From Methylophaga pinxianii (GTDB lineage Bacteria > Pseudomonadota > Gammaproteobacteria > Nitrosococcales > Methylophagaceae): a stretch of 64,000 bases of DNA. Positions 36,038 through 46,900 of the stretch are shown in pieces (position 1 is the stretch's first letter; each line of letters starts with the position of its first letter). The DNA is taken from positions 1 to 64,000 of the forward strand of contig NZ_JAJAEO010000182.1 of the NCBI RefSeq assembly GCF_020447225.1, written 5' to 3'. The position numbers and the translations under genes are program-made. The notes under the pieces are model-generated. The model was not told the DNA's origin and did not search any database. It was given only the letters and a program-made list of their open reading frames with translations.

Positions 36038-37627
36038 ATGTCTTATCCCTTAACGAATCGCTCAGGACATCTATCCATATTGTTCAGCCACCTTGTTGCC
36101 ATCATTTTGTTGATGCTTTCAAGTAGTCTTTATGCCTTTTCGCTCGATGATGTCGCGGAACAAGCGCAGGCATTGGTAAAACAGGACTATGTCAAACCTC
36201 AAAGCAATTTGCCTGATGAATTCAGTCAGATGCAATTTGCTGATTACATGAAGATCCAACCGAAAGCGGAAAAATTTCATTGGAGTGATCAGCAAACCCC
36301 ATTCCGCCTGGCTTTTTATCATCAGGGTATGCACTTTAAAGTGCCGGTTAAGATAAATGAGATCCTGCCCAATGGCGTGACTGAAATTCAGTATGACCCG
36401 GAAAATTTTGCGTTTGGCGATTTAAGCTTTGACAAAGCCACAACGGCCAACCTGGGCTATGCCGGTTTTCGGGTGCTGTATCCGATTAACAAAGCAGATA
36501 AATACGATGAAATTATGAGCATTCTAGGCGCGAGTTATTTCAGAGTGATTGGTAAAGATCAGGTGTACGGCTTGTCTGGGCGCGGTATGAATATCGACAC
36601 GGCGGTATCGGATGATATTGCCGAGGAGTTTCCGGAGTTTCGCGAGTTCTGGATTCAAAGGCCTCAACCTGGTGAAGATAATCTGGTGATTTATGCCTTG
36701 CTGGATTCGCCGAGTGCAACGGGAGCGTATCGCTTTAATTTACAGCCGGGCGCCGATACGTTGCTGGATGTCGACGCCAAGATCTATCTGCGTAAACAGG
36801 TTCATGAACTCGGACTGGCAACGCTCACCAGTATGTTTTTATATGATGGTCGTCAACCGCCAAGTCAGCATAATTTCCGCCCGCAAATTCATGATTCAAA
36901 CGGGTTGGCCATTCATGCTGGCAACGGTGAGCGGATCTGGCGCCCCCTGAATAATCCCGATGGTGTATCTGTCAGTACCTGGCAGGTCGAAAACCCGAAA
37001 GGCTTTGGTTTACTGCAACGTGGCCGTGAGTTTTCGCGCTTTCAGGAGTTGGATGATTTATATCATTTACGCCCCAGTGGCTGGATTGAAACCAGAAGTG
37101 ATTGGGGTAAAGGCCGTATTAAATTGATTGAATACCGTACGGCGGATGAGACCAATGACAATATCGGTGCTTTCTGGATTCCGGATAATCTTCCACCGCT
37201 GGGGGAACCGCTAGAACTATCATATCGAATTCATTGGACACTGGATGAAGCCTCATTGACTGACCCCAATATTGCCTGGGTGTCACAAACATTACGTTCT
37301 GCAGGTGAAGACAAACAAGCCAATCTGATCCGTGATTTGGATGAAACCATATTATTGCAGGTGGATTTTGAAGGACCAGTATTGACCGAGCGTGGTGAAC
37401 ATAAGGTTCCAGCAACCCAAATCAGTATCAGCGAGCATGCCGAAATTTTGAGCAGCCACTTGCGTTATAACCCGGCTACCAAAGGCTGGCGTTTAATTAT
37501 GCGTACGCAGATTCATGATCCTAACCAAGTGGTGGAAATGCGTGCTGCTCTGGTGGACGAAAATCAGCAACCCTTATCCGAAACCTGGAGTTATCAGATC
37601 CCTGTTGGTTATGCTGTAACCCGCTGA
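36038..37627 (+). CDS. opgG: Osmoregulated periplasmic glucan biosynthesis protein G
   Basis: A 529-residue periplasmic protein needed to build and branch beta-glucans in the periplasm. The signal peptide (ending SLYAFS) is followed by the OpgG domain: [28 protein letters not shown]-like [19 protein letters not shown]-like [48 protein letters not shown] and the C-terminal Ig-like domain. TTGAGGAAATAAC precedes the ATG. The usual partner opgH (glucosyltransferase) is not next to it. Confidence 0.93.
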   Translation: MSYPLTNRSGHLSILFSHLVAIILLMLSSSLYAFSLDDVAEQAQALVKQDYVKPQSNLPDEFSQMQFADYMKIQPKAEKFHWSDQQTPFRLAFYHQGMHFKVPVKINEILPNGVTEIQYDPENFAFGDLSFDKATTANLGYAGFRVLYPINKADKYDEIMSILGASYFRVIGKDQVYGLSGRGMNIDTAVSDDIAEEFPEFREFWIQRPQPGEDNLVIYALLDSPSATGAYRFNLQPGADTLLDVDAKIYLRKQVHELGLATLTSMFLYDGRQPPSQHNFRPQIHDSNGLAIHAGNGERIWRPLNNPDGVSVSTWQVENPKGFGLLQRGREFSRFQELDDLYHLRPSGWIETRSDWGKGRIKLIEYRTADETNDNIGAFWIPDNLPPLGEPLELSYRIHWTLDEASLTDPNIAWVSQTLRSAGEDKQANLIRDLDETILLQVDFEGPVLTERGEHKVPATQISISEHAEILSSHLRYNPATKGWRLIMRTQIHDPNQVVEMRAALVDENQQPLSETWSYQIPVGYAVTR

Positions 37628-37653
37628 AAAAGGAAGACAAGGTTCAGCTCGGC

Positions 37654-37716
37654 ACAGACAAGTGATTTGTTTTACGGCCAATAAGTTTGCGCTAACAAAA
37701 ACAATCACTTGTCTGT
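37654..37716. repeat. Long hairpin (about 19-bp arms) between opgG and miaB
   Basis: ACAGACAAGTGATTTGTTTT (37654-37673) is the reverse complement of 37697-37716 apart from one bulged base, leaving a 23-base loop. It is not followed by a T-run and is AT-rich, so it is a weak candidate for a standard terminator. It may be a small palindromic element or an mRNA structure. Confidence 0.75.
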
Positions 37717-37769
37717 ACTCTGCGCGCTAAAAAGCGTATGCTGTGCGCCCTTTATCAATAACTGATTTT

Positions 37770-39110
37770 ATGGCCGGAAAACTTTTTATCAGAACCTTTG
37801 GTTGCCAGATGAACGAGTACGACTCGAACAAGATGGCCGAAGTGCTTGCTGCGTCACATCAATTGGAAACCACCGACATCGCTGAAGAGGCCGATGTACT
37901 GTTGTTGAATACATGTTCGATCCGTGAAAAAGCCCAGGAAAAAGTTTTCCATCAACTGGGCCGCTGGAAGCGCTGGAAAGATAAAAAACCGCATCTGGTG
38001 ATTGGCGTTGGCGGTTGTGTTGCCAGCCAGGAAGGTGAAGCGATTCGTAAACGTGCGCCGTATGTGGATCTGATTTTTGGGCCACAAACCCTGCATCGTC
38101 TGCCCACCATGTTGGATGACGTCCGGAAAAATAATAAACCGGAAATTGATATCTCCTTTCCGGAAATCGAAAAGTTCGACAACCTGCCTGCCCCGAAAGC
38201 CGATGGCCCGACAGCGTTTGTCTCTATTATGGAAGGTTGCAGCAAGTACTGTACCTTCTGCGTCGTACCTTACACCCGGGGTGAAGAAGTGAGTCGCCCG
38301 GTTGGTGCTGTATTACGTGAAATTCGGCAGCTGGCTGCGCAGGGTGTACGTGAAGTCAATCTGTTAGGACAAAATGTAAATTCCTATCGCGGTATTATTG
38401 AAGATGATGAAACTGCTGATCTGGCGTTATTGATTCACTATGTCGCGGCAATTGAAGGTATTGAGCGAATTCGCTTTACTACTTCACATCCGGTGGAGTT
38501 TTCCGATTCATTGATTGAGGCGTTTGCCGAAGTCCCGGAATTGGTCAATCACCTGCATTTGCCAGTGCAGTCAGGGTCTGATCGCATTCTGGCGATGATG
38601 AAACGTGGTCACACTGTTGCACAATATATTGAGAAAATTGAACGGGTGAAAAAAATCCGCCCCAACCTCAGCCTGTCGAGTGATTTTATTGTCGGATTTC
38701 CAAACGAGACGGAAGATGACTTTAATGCCACCATGGCATTGATCAATCAAATCGGTTTTGATCATTCTTTCAGCTTTATTTATAGCGCACGTCCTGGTAC
38801 ACCGGCCGCGATGTTTAACGATTCAGTGTCTGATGAAGAGAAAAAACATCGTCTACAAATCATGCAGGATCGGTTGCGTGAACTGGAAGATGCCGTGAGT
38901 GATTCGATGATCGGGACGGTGCAACGAGTATTGGTCGAGCGGGCCGCTCACCGAGATGCGGCCGAAATTGCCGGCAGAACTGAAAATAATCGGGTAGTCA
39001 ATTTCCCCGGTGATATGGCGCTGGTGGGCAAGTTTGTCGACGTGCGAATTACTGAAGCGCACACCAACTCCTTGCGAGGAGAACTTCTTGCTGATAGCGT
39101 TATCCTCTAA
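37770..39110 (+). CDS. miaB: tRNA-2-methylthio-N6-isopentenyladenosine synthase MiaB
   Basis: Radical-SAM methylthiotransferase that adds the 2-methylthio group to A37 of tRNAs reading U-starting codons. The N-terminal UPF0004 domain has Cys in [19 protein letters not shown] and VGGCVAS (auxiliary cluster); the radical-SAM motif is CSKYCTFC; a TRAM domain ends the protein. From the ATG at 37770 it is 446 residues (E. coli 474). A GTG at 37743 would add nine residues and is not needed. It heads the run miaB-phoH-ybeY-ybeX-lnt. Confidence 0.95.
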   Translation: MAGKLFIRTFGCQMNEYDSNKMAEVLAASHQLETTDIAEEADVLLLNTCSIREKAQEKVFHQLGRWKRWKDKKPHLVIGVGGCVASQEGEAIRKRAPYVDLIFGPQTLHRLPTMLDDVRKNNKPEIDISFPEIEKFDNLPAPKADGPTAFVSIMEGCSKYCTFCVVPYTRGEEVSRPVGAVLREIRQLAAQGVREVNLLGQNVNSYRGIIEDDETADLALLIHYVAAIEGIERIRFTTSHPVEFSDSLIEAFAEVPELVNHLHLPVQSGSDRILAMMKRGHTVAQYIEKIERVKKIRPNLSLSSDFIVGFPNETEDDFNATMALINQIGFDHSFSFIYSARPGTPAAMFNDSVSDEEKKHRLQIMQDRLRELEDAVSDSMIGTVQRVLVERAAHRDAAEIAGRTENNRVVNFPGDMALVGKFVDVRITEAHTNSLRGELLADSVIL

Positions 39111-39131
39111 CTCCTTTTTGGAATCTAATTT

Positions 39132-40106
39132 GTGGTCACTCCAGCTGTAACAGTTGACACGATAAGCTTTGAATTAAGTCCTGCGGACAATCCCCGTTTA
39201 GCTAACCTTTGCGGTCATCTGGATGAGCATATCCGGATGATGGAGCGTGGCTTTGGTGTCGAAATTAATAATCGCGGTGGAAAGTTTCAGATCATTGGCA
39301 AGCCGGATATTCTGACGGAAGTACAAGATGTTATTCATGCGCTGTACGCCGACACTGCTCAAACTGTTTTGGAACCGGAACAGGTTCATCTGGCGATTCG
39401 TGAATCTGGTGGTACCGACACGACGGGTTTTGAAGAAGAAAAAGAAGTCACCATCAAAACCAAGCGTGGACTGATTAAAGCGCGTGGTGAAAATCAACAA
39501 GCCTATCTGCGTCGGGTGATGACGCATGACATCAATTTTGGTGTTGGACCTGCCGGTACCGGTAAAACCTATCTGGCCGTGGCCTGTGCAGTGGAAGCAC
39601 TGGAACGTGATTTTGCCAGACGTATTGTGCTGGTCAGACCGGCTGTTGAAGCGGGTGAGCGACTGGGTTTTTTGCCTGGCGATTTGGCTCAGAAAGTGGA
39701 TCCGTATTTACGACCATTGTTTGATGCGCTCTACGAAATGCTGGGATTTGAAAAAGTTGCCAAACTGATTGAGCGCAATGTGATTGAAGTCGCTCCGCTG
39801 GCCTATATGCGCGGACGAACTTTGAATGAATCATTTATCATTCTTGATGAAGCGCAGAACACAACAGTTGAGCAGATGAAAATGTTTCTGACTCGACTGG
39901 GCTATAACTCGACCGCAGTTATCACCGGCGATATTACCCAGGTGGATTTACCGGGATCGGTACGTTCTGGTTTGCGACATGCAATTGAAGTCTTAAAAGA
40001 TGTCGAAGGCATAGGGTTTACTTTCTTCCAGGCCAAGGACGTTGTGCGTCATTCTCTGGTACAGAAAGTCATCCAGGCTTATGAAAAGGCTGAAACAAAG
40101 TCGTGA
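39132..40106 (+). CDS. ybeZ: PhoH-like ATPase (YbeZ)
   Basis: A 324-residue cytoplasmic ATPase. Walker A is [11 protein letters not shown] (about residue 138), Walker B-like FIILDEAQN, and [11 protein letters not shown] is characteristic of PhoH proteins. A KH-like N-terminal domain spans about 10-90. PhoH/YbeZ works with the endoribonuclease YbeY, whose GTG start overlaps its stop by four bases (GTGA). It starts at GTG. Confidence 0.93.
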   Translation: MVTPAVTVDTISFELSPADNPRLANLCGHLDEHIRMMERGFGVEINNRGGKFQIIGKPDILTEVQDVIHALYADTAQTVLEPEQVHLAIRESGGTDTTGFEEEKEVTIKTKRGLIKARGENQQAYLRRVMTHDINFGVGPAGTGKTYLAVACAVEALERDFARRIVLVRPAVEAGERLGFLPGDLAQKVDPYLRPLFDALYEMLGFEKVAKLIERNVIEVAPLAYMRGRTLNESFIILDEAQNTTVEQMKMFLTRLGYNSTAVITGDITQVDLPGSVRSGLRHAIEVLKDVEGIGFTFFQAKDVVRHSLVQKVIQAYEKAETKS

Positions 40107-40567
40107 ACGTCATTATTGATTTGCAGCAGGCGACTGATGCAGATGTGCCATCTGAACAACAATTTCAACTCTGGGCCAGTGCCGCACTGGAGAAAGTCAA
40201 TGAAGACTGTGAGCTCAGTATTCGTTTAGTCGATGAAGCAGAAAGTGCCGAATTGAATAATGATTACCGTGGCAAAAATGTCCCCACCAATGTTTTATCT
40301 TTTCCTTTTGAGTCACCAGTACCGTTAGAACCTATGTTGTTAGGTGACCTGGTTTTGTGTGTGCCAGTGGTTGAGCGCGAAGCGGTGGAACAACATAAAA
40401 CTCTTGACGATCATTGGGCCCATTTAATTGTGCATGGCTGCTTGCATTTACTCGGTTATGATCATATTGAAGATGATGAAGCCGAAGAAATGGAAGCATT
40501 GGAAATCCGTATTTTAGCAAAGCTTGATATCAAAAATCCTTATATAGAGCAGAGGGTTACATCATGA
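40103..40567 (+). CDS. ybeY: Endoribonuclease YbeY (rRNA maturation)
   Basis: A 154-residue zinc-dependent endoribonuclease that helps mature the 3' end of 16S rRNA and takes part in ribosome quality control. The zinc-binding motif [11 protein letters not shown] is complete, and the N-terminal segment [14 protein letters not shown] is typical. GTG start inside the end of ybeZ; its last bases overlap the ybeX start (ATGA). Confidence 0.95.
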   Translation: MNVIIDLQQATDADVPSEQQFQLWASAALEKVNEDCELSIRLVDEAESAELNNDYRGKNVPTNVLSFPFESPVPLEPMLLGDLVLCVPVVEREAVEQHKTLDDHWAHLIVHGCLHLLGYDHIEDDEAEEMEALEIRILAKLDIKNPYIEQRVTS

Positions 40568-41433
40568 GTGAGGGACGACCGAGTCGCTCAGACAGTCCAG
40601 TTTCCTGGGTGAGAAAATTAAGTAATTTGTTTCTGGAGCCAAAAGACCAGGAACAACTGATCGAACTATTACGCAATGCTTCCGAACGACATATTCTGGA
40701 TGCGGAAGCACTATCGATTGTTGAAGGCGCTCTGAGCGTTTCTCAGATGCAGGCCCGCGACATCATGATCCCACGATCCCAAGTGGTGATGGTCTCCAGA
40801 GATGCGCCACCGGAAGAAACGCTTAAGCTGGTGACAGAAACCTCGCATTCACGTTTTCCGGTGATTGACGATGATCGTGATGATGTTATTGGTATTTTGC
40901 TTGCCAAGGACTTACTGTCCGCAGTAGTCAGTACAGGTGAGTTTAATTTTGATTTGCGGGAGCTGCTTCGTCCTGCGGTATTTATTCCGGAAAGCAAGCG
41001 ATTAAATGTACTGTTACGTGAATTCCGTGCCCGTCGTAATCATATGGCCATCGTTGTAGATGAATATGGCGGCGTGGCCGGCATGATTACCATCGAAAAT
41101 GTCTTGGAACAGATAGTTGGTGAGATTGAAGACGAACATGACGTGGATGATGATGCACCGATTTTACAACGTGATGAAAATACGTTCACGGTAAAGGCTT
41201 TAACCCCGGTCGAAGATTTTAACGAATATTTCGAGACCGATTGGAGTGATGATGATTTTGATACCGTCGGTGGTCATGTGGTGAATCAGTTTGGTCACTT
41301 GCCGGGTCGAAGTGAGCAAGTCACTATCGGGCAGTTTGAGTTTACGGTGTTACGAGCAGATAAACGTCGTGTGCATTTGTTACGCATGGTGAAATTACCT
41401 GAAGTTACTGACAGCGATAGCGAAACAGAATAA
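40564..41433 (+). CDS. ybeX: CBS-domain protein YbeX/CorC
   Basis: A 289-residue protein with two CBS domains (about 65-190; [11 protein letters not shown] and [16 protein letters not shown]) and a C-terminal CorC/HlyC transporter-associated domain (about 205-285). It has no DUF21 membrane domain. In E. coli it has been linked to Mg2+/Co2+ homeostasis and more recently to ribosome maturation, fitting its place next to ybeY. It overlaps lnt by one base (TAATG). Confidence 0.93.
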   Translation: MSEGRPSRSDSPVSWVRKLSNLFLEPKDQEQLIELLRNASERHILDAEALSIVEGALSVSQMQARDIMIPRSQVVMVSRDAPPEETLKLVTETSHSRFPVIDDDRDDVIGILLAKDLLSAVVSTGEFNFDLRELLRPAVFIPESKRLNVLLREFRARRNHMAIVVDEYGGVAGMITIENVLEQIVGEIEDEHDVDDDAPILQRDENTFTVKALTPVEDFNEYFETDWSDDDFDTVGGHVVNQFGHLPGRSEQVTIGQFEFTVLRADKRRVHLLRMVKLPEVTDSDSETE

Positions 41434-42944
41434 TGACAAACCCGGGGCAGAATGCTTGGCAAGGTGCATTGGGTAGCTGGGCGGCATTAGTTGCGGGTGC
41501 CATCCTGCCATTCAGCTTGGCGCCTTTCCATTTTTATCCATTAGCGGTATTTAGTCTGCTGATGCTGTTTTTAAGCTGGCAAAACGTCACACCAAGACAA
41601 GCATTCTGGCGGGGCAGTTTGTTTGGTACAGGGATGTTTGGCGTCGGGGTTTCCTGGGTATACGTTGCCATCCATGTATTTGGACAAGCCAGTGTCTTGC
41701 TTGCCGGCATGCTGACGGCTTTGTTTGTTATCGCCTTAGGTTTGATGGTTGGCGTATTGGGCTGGCTTTTAAAACGCCTGTCCGGCCCGGTGTTTTCTGC
41801 TAAAGATTTTCTGATATTACTGCCGATTGGCTGGCTGCTATTTGAGTGGTTTAAAGCCTGGTTCCTGACGGGATTCCCCTGGCTGGAATTGGGCACTGGC
41901 CAAATTGAAGGTCCGCTGGCGGGTGTGATTCCGTTAATCGGCGTGCATGGGGCTTCCTGGCTGGTTGCACTTACCGCTGGTAGCCTGGCCGTCTCCCTCT
42001 GTTGGCGTAAATGGTCATTCTTGTTATTGCCACTGGTGATATGGAGCGGGGGGTATGCCTTGAAATCCATTGAGTGGACCCAACCCACCGGTGAGCCAAT
42101 AAAGGCTGCTTTGGTACAGGGCAATGTACCCCAGGAAATTAAATGGGATCCCCAGCAGCTTCGTAACACATTGCAGTTATATGCAGATCTCAGCCGTGAG
42201 AACTGGGATGCAGATGTCATCGTCTGGCCGGAAAATGCTGCCACTGCGTTTTATCATCAAATTGCTGAAGGCTACCTGACACCGCTTGGTCAAGAAGCAC
42301 GCTCCCGAAACACCGATATCATTCTGGGATTACCCGTACTGGATGAGAACGGTGAAGATTATTACAACAGTATGGTCAGTCTGACCGAAACGCCGGTTTT
42401 TTATCACAAACGCCATCTGGTGCCTTTTGGAGATTATGTTCCTTTTGAAACATTACGCGGCCTGATTAAATTCTTTGATTTACCCATGTCCGGCTTTGTA
42501 CCCGGTACTACAGGTCAGCCACAAATGATGCTGGCGGGGCAACCGGTCGGGGTTTCAATTTGTTATGAAGATGCCTTTTCGTCTGAGATACTTGATACCG
42601 TGCCTGCAGCGACTTTGTTAATTAATGCCACAAACAATGCCTGGTATGGCGATTCATTTGCTCCGCATCAGCACTTGCAGATTTCCAGAAGCCGGGGATT
42701 AGAGACGGGGAGACCGATACTTCGTGTGACGACCAATGGCATTTCCGCCTTCATTGATCATAAAGGGAAAATCCTGCAAAAAAGTCCACAATTTGAACTG
42801 GCGGTTCTTACCGGAGATATACAAGCTCGCAACGGTAGCACGCCCTATGTTCGTTTTGGACAATGGCCATTATTGATCGTCATTTTGTTGTTACTGATTG
42901 GCTGGGCGTATGGTCAGTTTCTTTATCGTCGACACGAGCCGTAA
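41433..42944 (+). CDS. lnt: Apolipoprotein N-acyltransferase
   Basis: Adds the third fatty acid to the N-terminal Cys of lipoproteins in the inner membrane. The 503-residue protein has six to seven membrane helices and a periplasmic nitrilase-type domain (about 220-470). Catalytic residues: Glu in WPENAATAF, Lys in VFYHKRHLVPFGDYVPFE, and Cys in SICYEDAF. One membrane segment ends the protein (LLIVILLLLIGWAYG). Confidence 0.95.
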   Translation: MTNPGQNAWQGALGSWAALVAGAILPFSLAPFHFYPLAVFSLLMLFLSWQNVTPRQAFWRGSLFGTGMFGVGVSWVYVAIHVFGQASVLLAGMLTALFVIALGLMVGVLGWLLKRLSGPVFSAKDFLILLPIGWLLFEWFKAWFLTGFPWLELGTGQIEGPLAGVIPLIGVHGASWLVALTAGSLAVSLCWRKWSFLLLPLVIWSGGYALKSIEWTQPTGEPIKAALVQGNVPQEIKWDPQQLRNTLQLYADLSRENWDADVIVWPENAATAFYHQIAEGYLTPLGQEARSRNTDIILGLPVLDENGEDYYNSMVSLTETPVFYHKRHLVPFGDYVPFETLRGLIKFFDLPMSGFVPGTTGQPQMMLAGQPVGVSICYEDAFSSEILDTVPAATLLINATNNAWYGDSFAPHQHLQISRSRGLETGRPILRVTTNGISAFIDHKGKILQKSPQFELAVLTGDIQARNGSTPYVRFGQWPLLIVILLLLIGWAYGQFLYRRHEP

Positions 42945-42950
42945 CCCGCC

Positions 42951-44402
42951 ATGCAATTAATGACCATACAGCGCATTTTGGGCATTTTACTGAGCTTGTT
43001 CAGTATTACCATGCTACCTGCTGTGCTGGTGTCATGGTGGTTTGATGATGGTGCTGCCACAGCATTTCTGACAGCCTTTTTGATTTTGGTCAGTACGGGG
43101 TTATTATTGTGGCTGCCAGCACGTAATCATCGAAAAGAGTTGAAGATCCGTGACGGGTTCATCGTCGTGGTGATGTTCTGGATTGCGCTGGGCTTTTCCG
43201 GGGCATTGCCGTTTTATCTGACAGAATCACCCAAGATGAGTATTACCGATGCGGTGTTTGAGTCGATGTCGGGATTAACTACGACGGGGGCCACGGTATT
43301 GGTCGGACTGGACACCTTACCTGAAGCCGTCTTGTTCTATCGACAATTCCTGCAATGGTTGGGCGGTATGGGGATCGTTGTTTTAGCGGTGGCTATTCTG
43401 CCGTTATTAGGGGTCGGTGGTATGCAGCTGTATCGTGCAGAAACCCCGGGCCCTATGAAAGATGCCAAATTAACGCCACGTATCACTGAAACGGCAAAGG
43501 CACTTTGGTATATCTACTTAAGTTTAACGATTGCTTGCGCCATCGCTTATTACTGGGCGGGAATGTCATGGTTTGATGCTATTGGTCATAGTTTCTCGAC
43601 TGTCGCCATTGGCGGTTTTTCCACGCATGATGCCAGTATGGGCTTCTTTAACAGCGCGACAATTGAGATGATTGCTGTGGCGTTCATGCTGATCTCGGCG
43701 ATGAACTTTTCATTGCATTTTCTGGCCTGGCGACATCGCAGTCTGATGCATTACTTACGCGACTCTGAGCTGAAAGTTTTCCTGGGCATTATGTTCATTA
43801 TTTCATTAATTACCTCGACTTATCTTTATTTTACGGGGACTTTTGATGATGGCTGGACCTCAGCCCACCATGGCATTTTTCAGGCTGTTTCCATTGGAAC
43901 CACCGCCGGTTTTACCACCACAGATTATTATTTATGGCCCGGGTTTTTACCGATTTTATTGTTGATGACCAGTTATATCGGCGGGTGTGCATTCTCGACG
44001 GGTGGAGGCATTAAAGTTATCCGAGTCATGCTGCTGTTCAAGCAGGGGTATCGTGAGGTCTTGCGTCTCATCCATCCCAATGCGGTATTTGCTATCAAAG
44101 TTAATGGCAAGGCGTTACCAGCAAAAATCGTTGGTGCGGTGTGGGGGTTCTTTGCCCTTTATGTGTTCTGTTTTAGCATTATGCATCTATTATTGATGGC
44201 AACCGGTCTGGATGTGGTGACCTCGTTCTCAGCGGTTACTGCCTGTTTGAATAATCTTGGCCCAGGCCTGGGTGATGTGGGGGCTAATTTTGGGCAGATC
44301 AATGCGCCGTCAAAATGGATATTATGCGTGGCTATGTTATTGGGACGGCTTGAAATCTTCACTTTGTTAGTTGTACTGACTCCTGCATTCTGGCGTCGAT
44401 AA
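42951..44402 (+). CDS. trkH: Trk potassium uptake channel TrkH
   Basis: A 483-residue pore-forming subunit of the Trk K+ system. Four pore-loop repeats carry the selectivity-like GLTTTGATV, SFSTVAIGGFSTHD, IGTTAGFTTTDYY and the last ACLNNLGPGLG. Membrane helices throughout. The regulatory partner trkA is not in the window. It starts six bases after lnt, and its stop TAATG overlaps the methyltransferase start. Confidence 0.95.
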   Translation: MQLMTIQRILGILLSLFSITMLPAVLVSWWFDDGAATAFLTAFLILVSTGLLLWLPARNHRKELKIRDGFIVVVMFWIALGFSGALPFYLTESPKMSITDAVFESMSGLTTTGATVLVGLDTLPEAVLFYRQFLQWLGGMGIVVLAVAILPLLGVGGMQLYRAETPGPMKDAKLTPRITETAKALWYIYLSLTIACAIAYYWAGMSWFDAIGHSFSTVAIGGFSTHDASMGFFNSATIEMIAVAFMLISAMNFSLHFLAWRHRSLMHYLRDSELKVFLGIMFIISLITSTYLYFTGTFDDGWTSAHHGIFQAVSIGTTAGFTTTDYYLWPGFLPILLLMTSYIGGCAFSTGGGIKVIRVMLLFKQGYREVLRLIHPNAVFAIKVNGKALPAKIVGAVWGFFALYVFCFSIMHLLLMATGLDVVTSFSAVTACLNNLGPGLGDVGANFGQINAPSKWILCVAMLLGRLEIFTLLVVLTPAFWRR

Positions 44403-44977
44403 TGACAGATAGTAAGCAAAAGTGGAACAAGCGTTATCAAGCTGATGTCGTGGTTTATCCTGAGCCAGCAAGGGTTCTTACGCAAAACCAGCATTTACTT
44501 CCCCGTCAGGGGCGTGCACTGGATCTGGCTTGTGGACTGGGTGCTAATGCATTGTTACTGGCAAGTCTTGGTTTGCAGGCGCATGCCTGGGATATTAGCA
44601 ATGAAGCATTAGTAAAATTGAGTGCAGAAGCTCAACGTCGGCAATTGGAAATGTTGACCGAACAGAGAGATGTCACTGTAGCACCACCTGGGGCAAATAC
44701 GTTTGATGTGATTGTTATCAGTCATTTTCTGGAGCGACAAATCTGCCCGGATATCGCCAATGCTGTAAAACCGAATGGCTTGGTTTTTTATCAAACCTAT
44801 TGTCGCGATAAGGTTGATAACAAGGGGCCGCAAAATCCAGAGTTTTTATTAGCAGATAATGAACTGTTGCAATTGTTTGATGGTCTCAAAATACGTGTTT
44901 ATCGCGAAGAATCTCTACTCGGGGATACAGGACATGGCTGGCGAAACCAGGCGATGCTGGTTGCTCAAAAGTCGTAA
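44402..44977 (+). CDS. Class I SAM-dependent methyltransferase
   Basis: A 191-residue Rossmann-fold methyltransferase. Motif I is ALDLACGLGANALLLA, motif II WDISNEAL; NTFDVIVISHFLER marks motif IV. It resembles the TehB/UbiE-like group. Substrate is unknown. Translationally coupled to trkH by a one-base overlap. Confidence 0.85.
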   Translation: MTDSKQKWNKRYQADVVVYPEPARVLTQNQHLLPRQGRALDLACGLGANALLLASLGLQAHAWDISNEALVKLSAEAQRRQLEMLTEQRDVTVAPPGANTFDVIVISHFLERQICPDIANAVKPNGLVFYQTYCRDKVDNKGPQNPEFLLADNELLQLFDGLKIRVYREESLLGDTGHGWRNQAMLVAQKS

Positions 44978-45101
44978 TAAAAATAAATACTTATTTAAGG
45001 CTTGCTGAATGGCGGGCGGATCAGTAGAATTATGCGGTTCAGAAAGGGCAAACATATAAAGTATGTTTGTCGGGCAAACATTATTATTGGCGAGAACAGA
45101 T

Positions 45102-45302
45102 ATGAAAGCGGATATCCATCCAGATTATAGCGAAATTAACGTTACTTGTAGTTGTGGTAACAGCTTCAAAACCCGTTCAACACGCGGCAATGACCTGACG
45201 CTGGATGTATGCTCAGAATGTCATCCGTTCTACACCGGCAAACAGAAAATGCTGGATAGCGCCGGTCGTGTTGATAAATTCCGTCAAAAATACGGAAAAT
45301 AA
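45102..45302 (+). CDS. rpmE: Ribosomal protein L31 (zinc-binding form)
   Basis: A 66-residue 50S subunit protein from ATG 45102. It keeps the zinc-ribbon Cys residues (VTCSCGNSF and DVCSECHPF), so it is the C+ form. [14 protein letters not shown] and [10 protein letters not shown] are family signatures. The longer frame beginning at 45063 adds residues absent in homologues. It is alone between the methyltransferase and the M48 protease. Confidence 0.95.
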   Translation: MKADIHPDYSEINVTCSCGNSFKTRSTRGNDLTLDVCSECHPFYTGKQKMLDSAGRVDKFRQKYGK

Positions 45303-45330
45303 TCTTCCGGGTTACAAGCCGAAGGTAATG

Positions 45331-46806
45331 ATGAATATCATCAACATGACATACAAAAGCCTCTGTCGATTGACAGGGGCTTTGTTGTTTCTGGGACTTG
45401 TTTCTGGTTGTGCACAAAACCCCGTGACCGGTGGTCATGACTTTGTCATGTTCAGTGAAAGCGCTGAACTGGAAATGGGGCGAACTTACCATCCACAGAT
45501 CATTAAAGAATATGGGCTTTATGAAGATGAAGCGCTACAAAGATATGTTCAGGATGTGGGGCAAAGACTAGCTGCTATTAGTCATCGTGATGATCTGGTC
45601 TATCGTTTTACCATTTTAGACTCGCCGGTAATCAATGCTTTTGCGTTACCTGGCGGGTACATTTATATCACGCGCGGCATGATGTCCTACCTCAACTCTG
45701 AAGCGGAGTTGGCAGCGGTATTGGGGCACGAAATAGGACATGTTACGGCCAGACATGGAGTGCGTCAGCAAAGTGCCTCACAGGCGGCTAATCTCGGGTA
45801 CACCCTCGGCGCAATTTTATTACCTGGATTACGGACTGCCGGCGCCCAGGATTTATTTAATGTTTTTGGTGGAGCGCTGCTGAGTGGCTATGGTCGTGAA
45901 CATGAATTAGAGTCAGATAGACTGGGAGCTGAATATCTGGCGCGTGCCGGATATGATCCGCAGGCGATGATTGAAGTCATTGGAGTGTTAAAAGATCAGG
46001 CCACATTTGCGTCAGCCGAAGCGAAAAAGCAAGGTCAGGAAGCGCAAGGTTATCATGGTTTGTTTGCCAGCCATCCCGACAATGACACCCGTTTGCAGGA
46101 AGTCGTCAAAGCTGCAGATAAGTATAAAACCACTGCTGGCGGTGAAGAAGGCGTAGAGCAATATCTGAAGCGTATTGATGGCATGGTGTTTGGTGATAGC
46201 GAATCCCAGGGGATTCGTTCCGGCAGAAATTTTTATCATGGCGACATGCAGTTTGCATTGAGTTTTCCTGCAAATTGGCATATTCAAAATAATCCAACCA
46301 GTCTACGTGGTGTTGCGCCAGAAGGTTTAGCCATCATTGAAATGGGCGCCGCCGATCTTAATCGCAAACAGACCCCTGCCGAATTTATTCAGGATCGGTT
46401 GAATATTAATGATCTGCAAAACGGTGAACCATTTTCTACCAATGGTCTTGAGGGATATACCGGATTGGCAGTAGCTGAGGGCAAACCAGTTCGTGTTGCT
46501 GTTATCTATTTACGTGAACAGGCTTATATTTTTATTGCTACTACGAAGGCAGCGGGTGACTTCAAGACTTTTGATGCGAACTTCCGTCAAACAGTGATGA
46601 GTTTTCATGCGCTTCGTGAGGACGAAAAACATCTTGCTAAAGCTCAACGTATTGAAGTCGTTCGGGTTGGCAGTGGCGACAGTTATGCCAGCTGGGCAGC
46701 AAACACTCGAATCAGTAACAGCCCCATACAACAGTTACGGTTATTGAATGGTGACTATCCCAATGCTGAGTTAGAACCTGGACAATGGGCGAAACGTATT
46801 CGTTAA
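45331..46806 (+). CDS. M48 family metalloprotease, lipoprotein
   Basis: About 491 residues; the frame is open further upstream but the ATG at 45331, five bases after AAGG, starts the signal peptide. The lipobox ends in VSGC, so it is lipid-anchored. The zinc motif is HEIGHVTARH, and the third ligand lies in HELESDRLG (E-x3-D). The C-terminal 180 residues after about 310 form a separate domain. This matches periplasmic M48 proteases (BepA/LoiP group) that degrade misassembled outer-membrane proteins; the exact orthologue is uncertain. Confidence 0.88.
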   Translation: MNIINMTYKSLCRLTGALLFLGLVSGCAQNPVTGGHDFVMFSESAELEMGRTYHPQIIKEYGLYEDEALQRYVQDVGQRLAAISHRDDLVYRFTILDSPVINAFALPGGYIYITRGMMSYLNSEAELAAVLGHEIGHVTARHGVRQQSASQAANLGYTLGAILLPGLRTAGAQDLFNVFGGALLSGYGREHELESDRLGAEYLARAGYDPQAMIEVIGVLKDQATFASAEAKKQGQEAQGYHGLFASHPDNDTRLQEVVKAADKYKTTAGGEEGVEQYLKRIDGMVFGDSESQGIRSGRNFYHGDMQFALSFPANWHIQNNPTSLRGVAPEGLAIIEMGAADLNRKQTPAEFIQDRLNINDLQNGEPFSTNGLEGYTGLAVAEGKPVRVAVIYLREQAYIFIATTKAAGDFKTFDANFRQTVMSFHALREDEKHLAKAQRIEVVRVGSGDSYASWAANTRISNSPIQQLRLLNGDYPNAELEPGQWAKRIR

Positions 46807-46900
46807 GGGATTATCGAATGCGGCTTTTAGCTCATTTATAATTGTGCTCTAATTCCATCTTCTACCCGGAAACTTGTGTTATCCGGAAAGGCGTAACTCT

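Noticed and set aside
37654-37716. Hairpin as a factor-independent terminator of opgG
   Set aside because: No T-run on the downstream side and an AT-rich stem; kept as a repeat of unknown role.
41534-42244. 236-codon minus-strand frame in lnt
   Set aside because: Shadow of a well-supported gene on the other strand, no family features.
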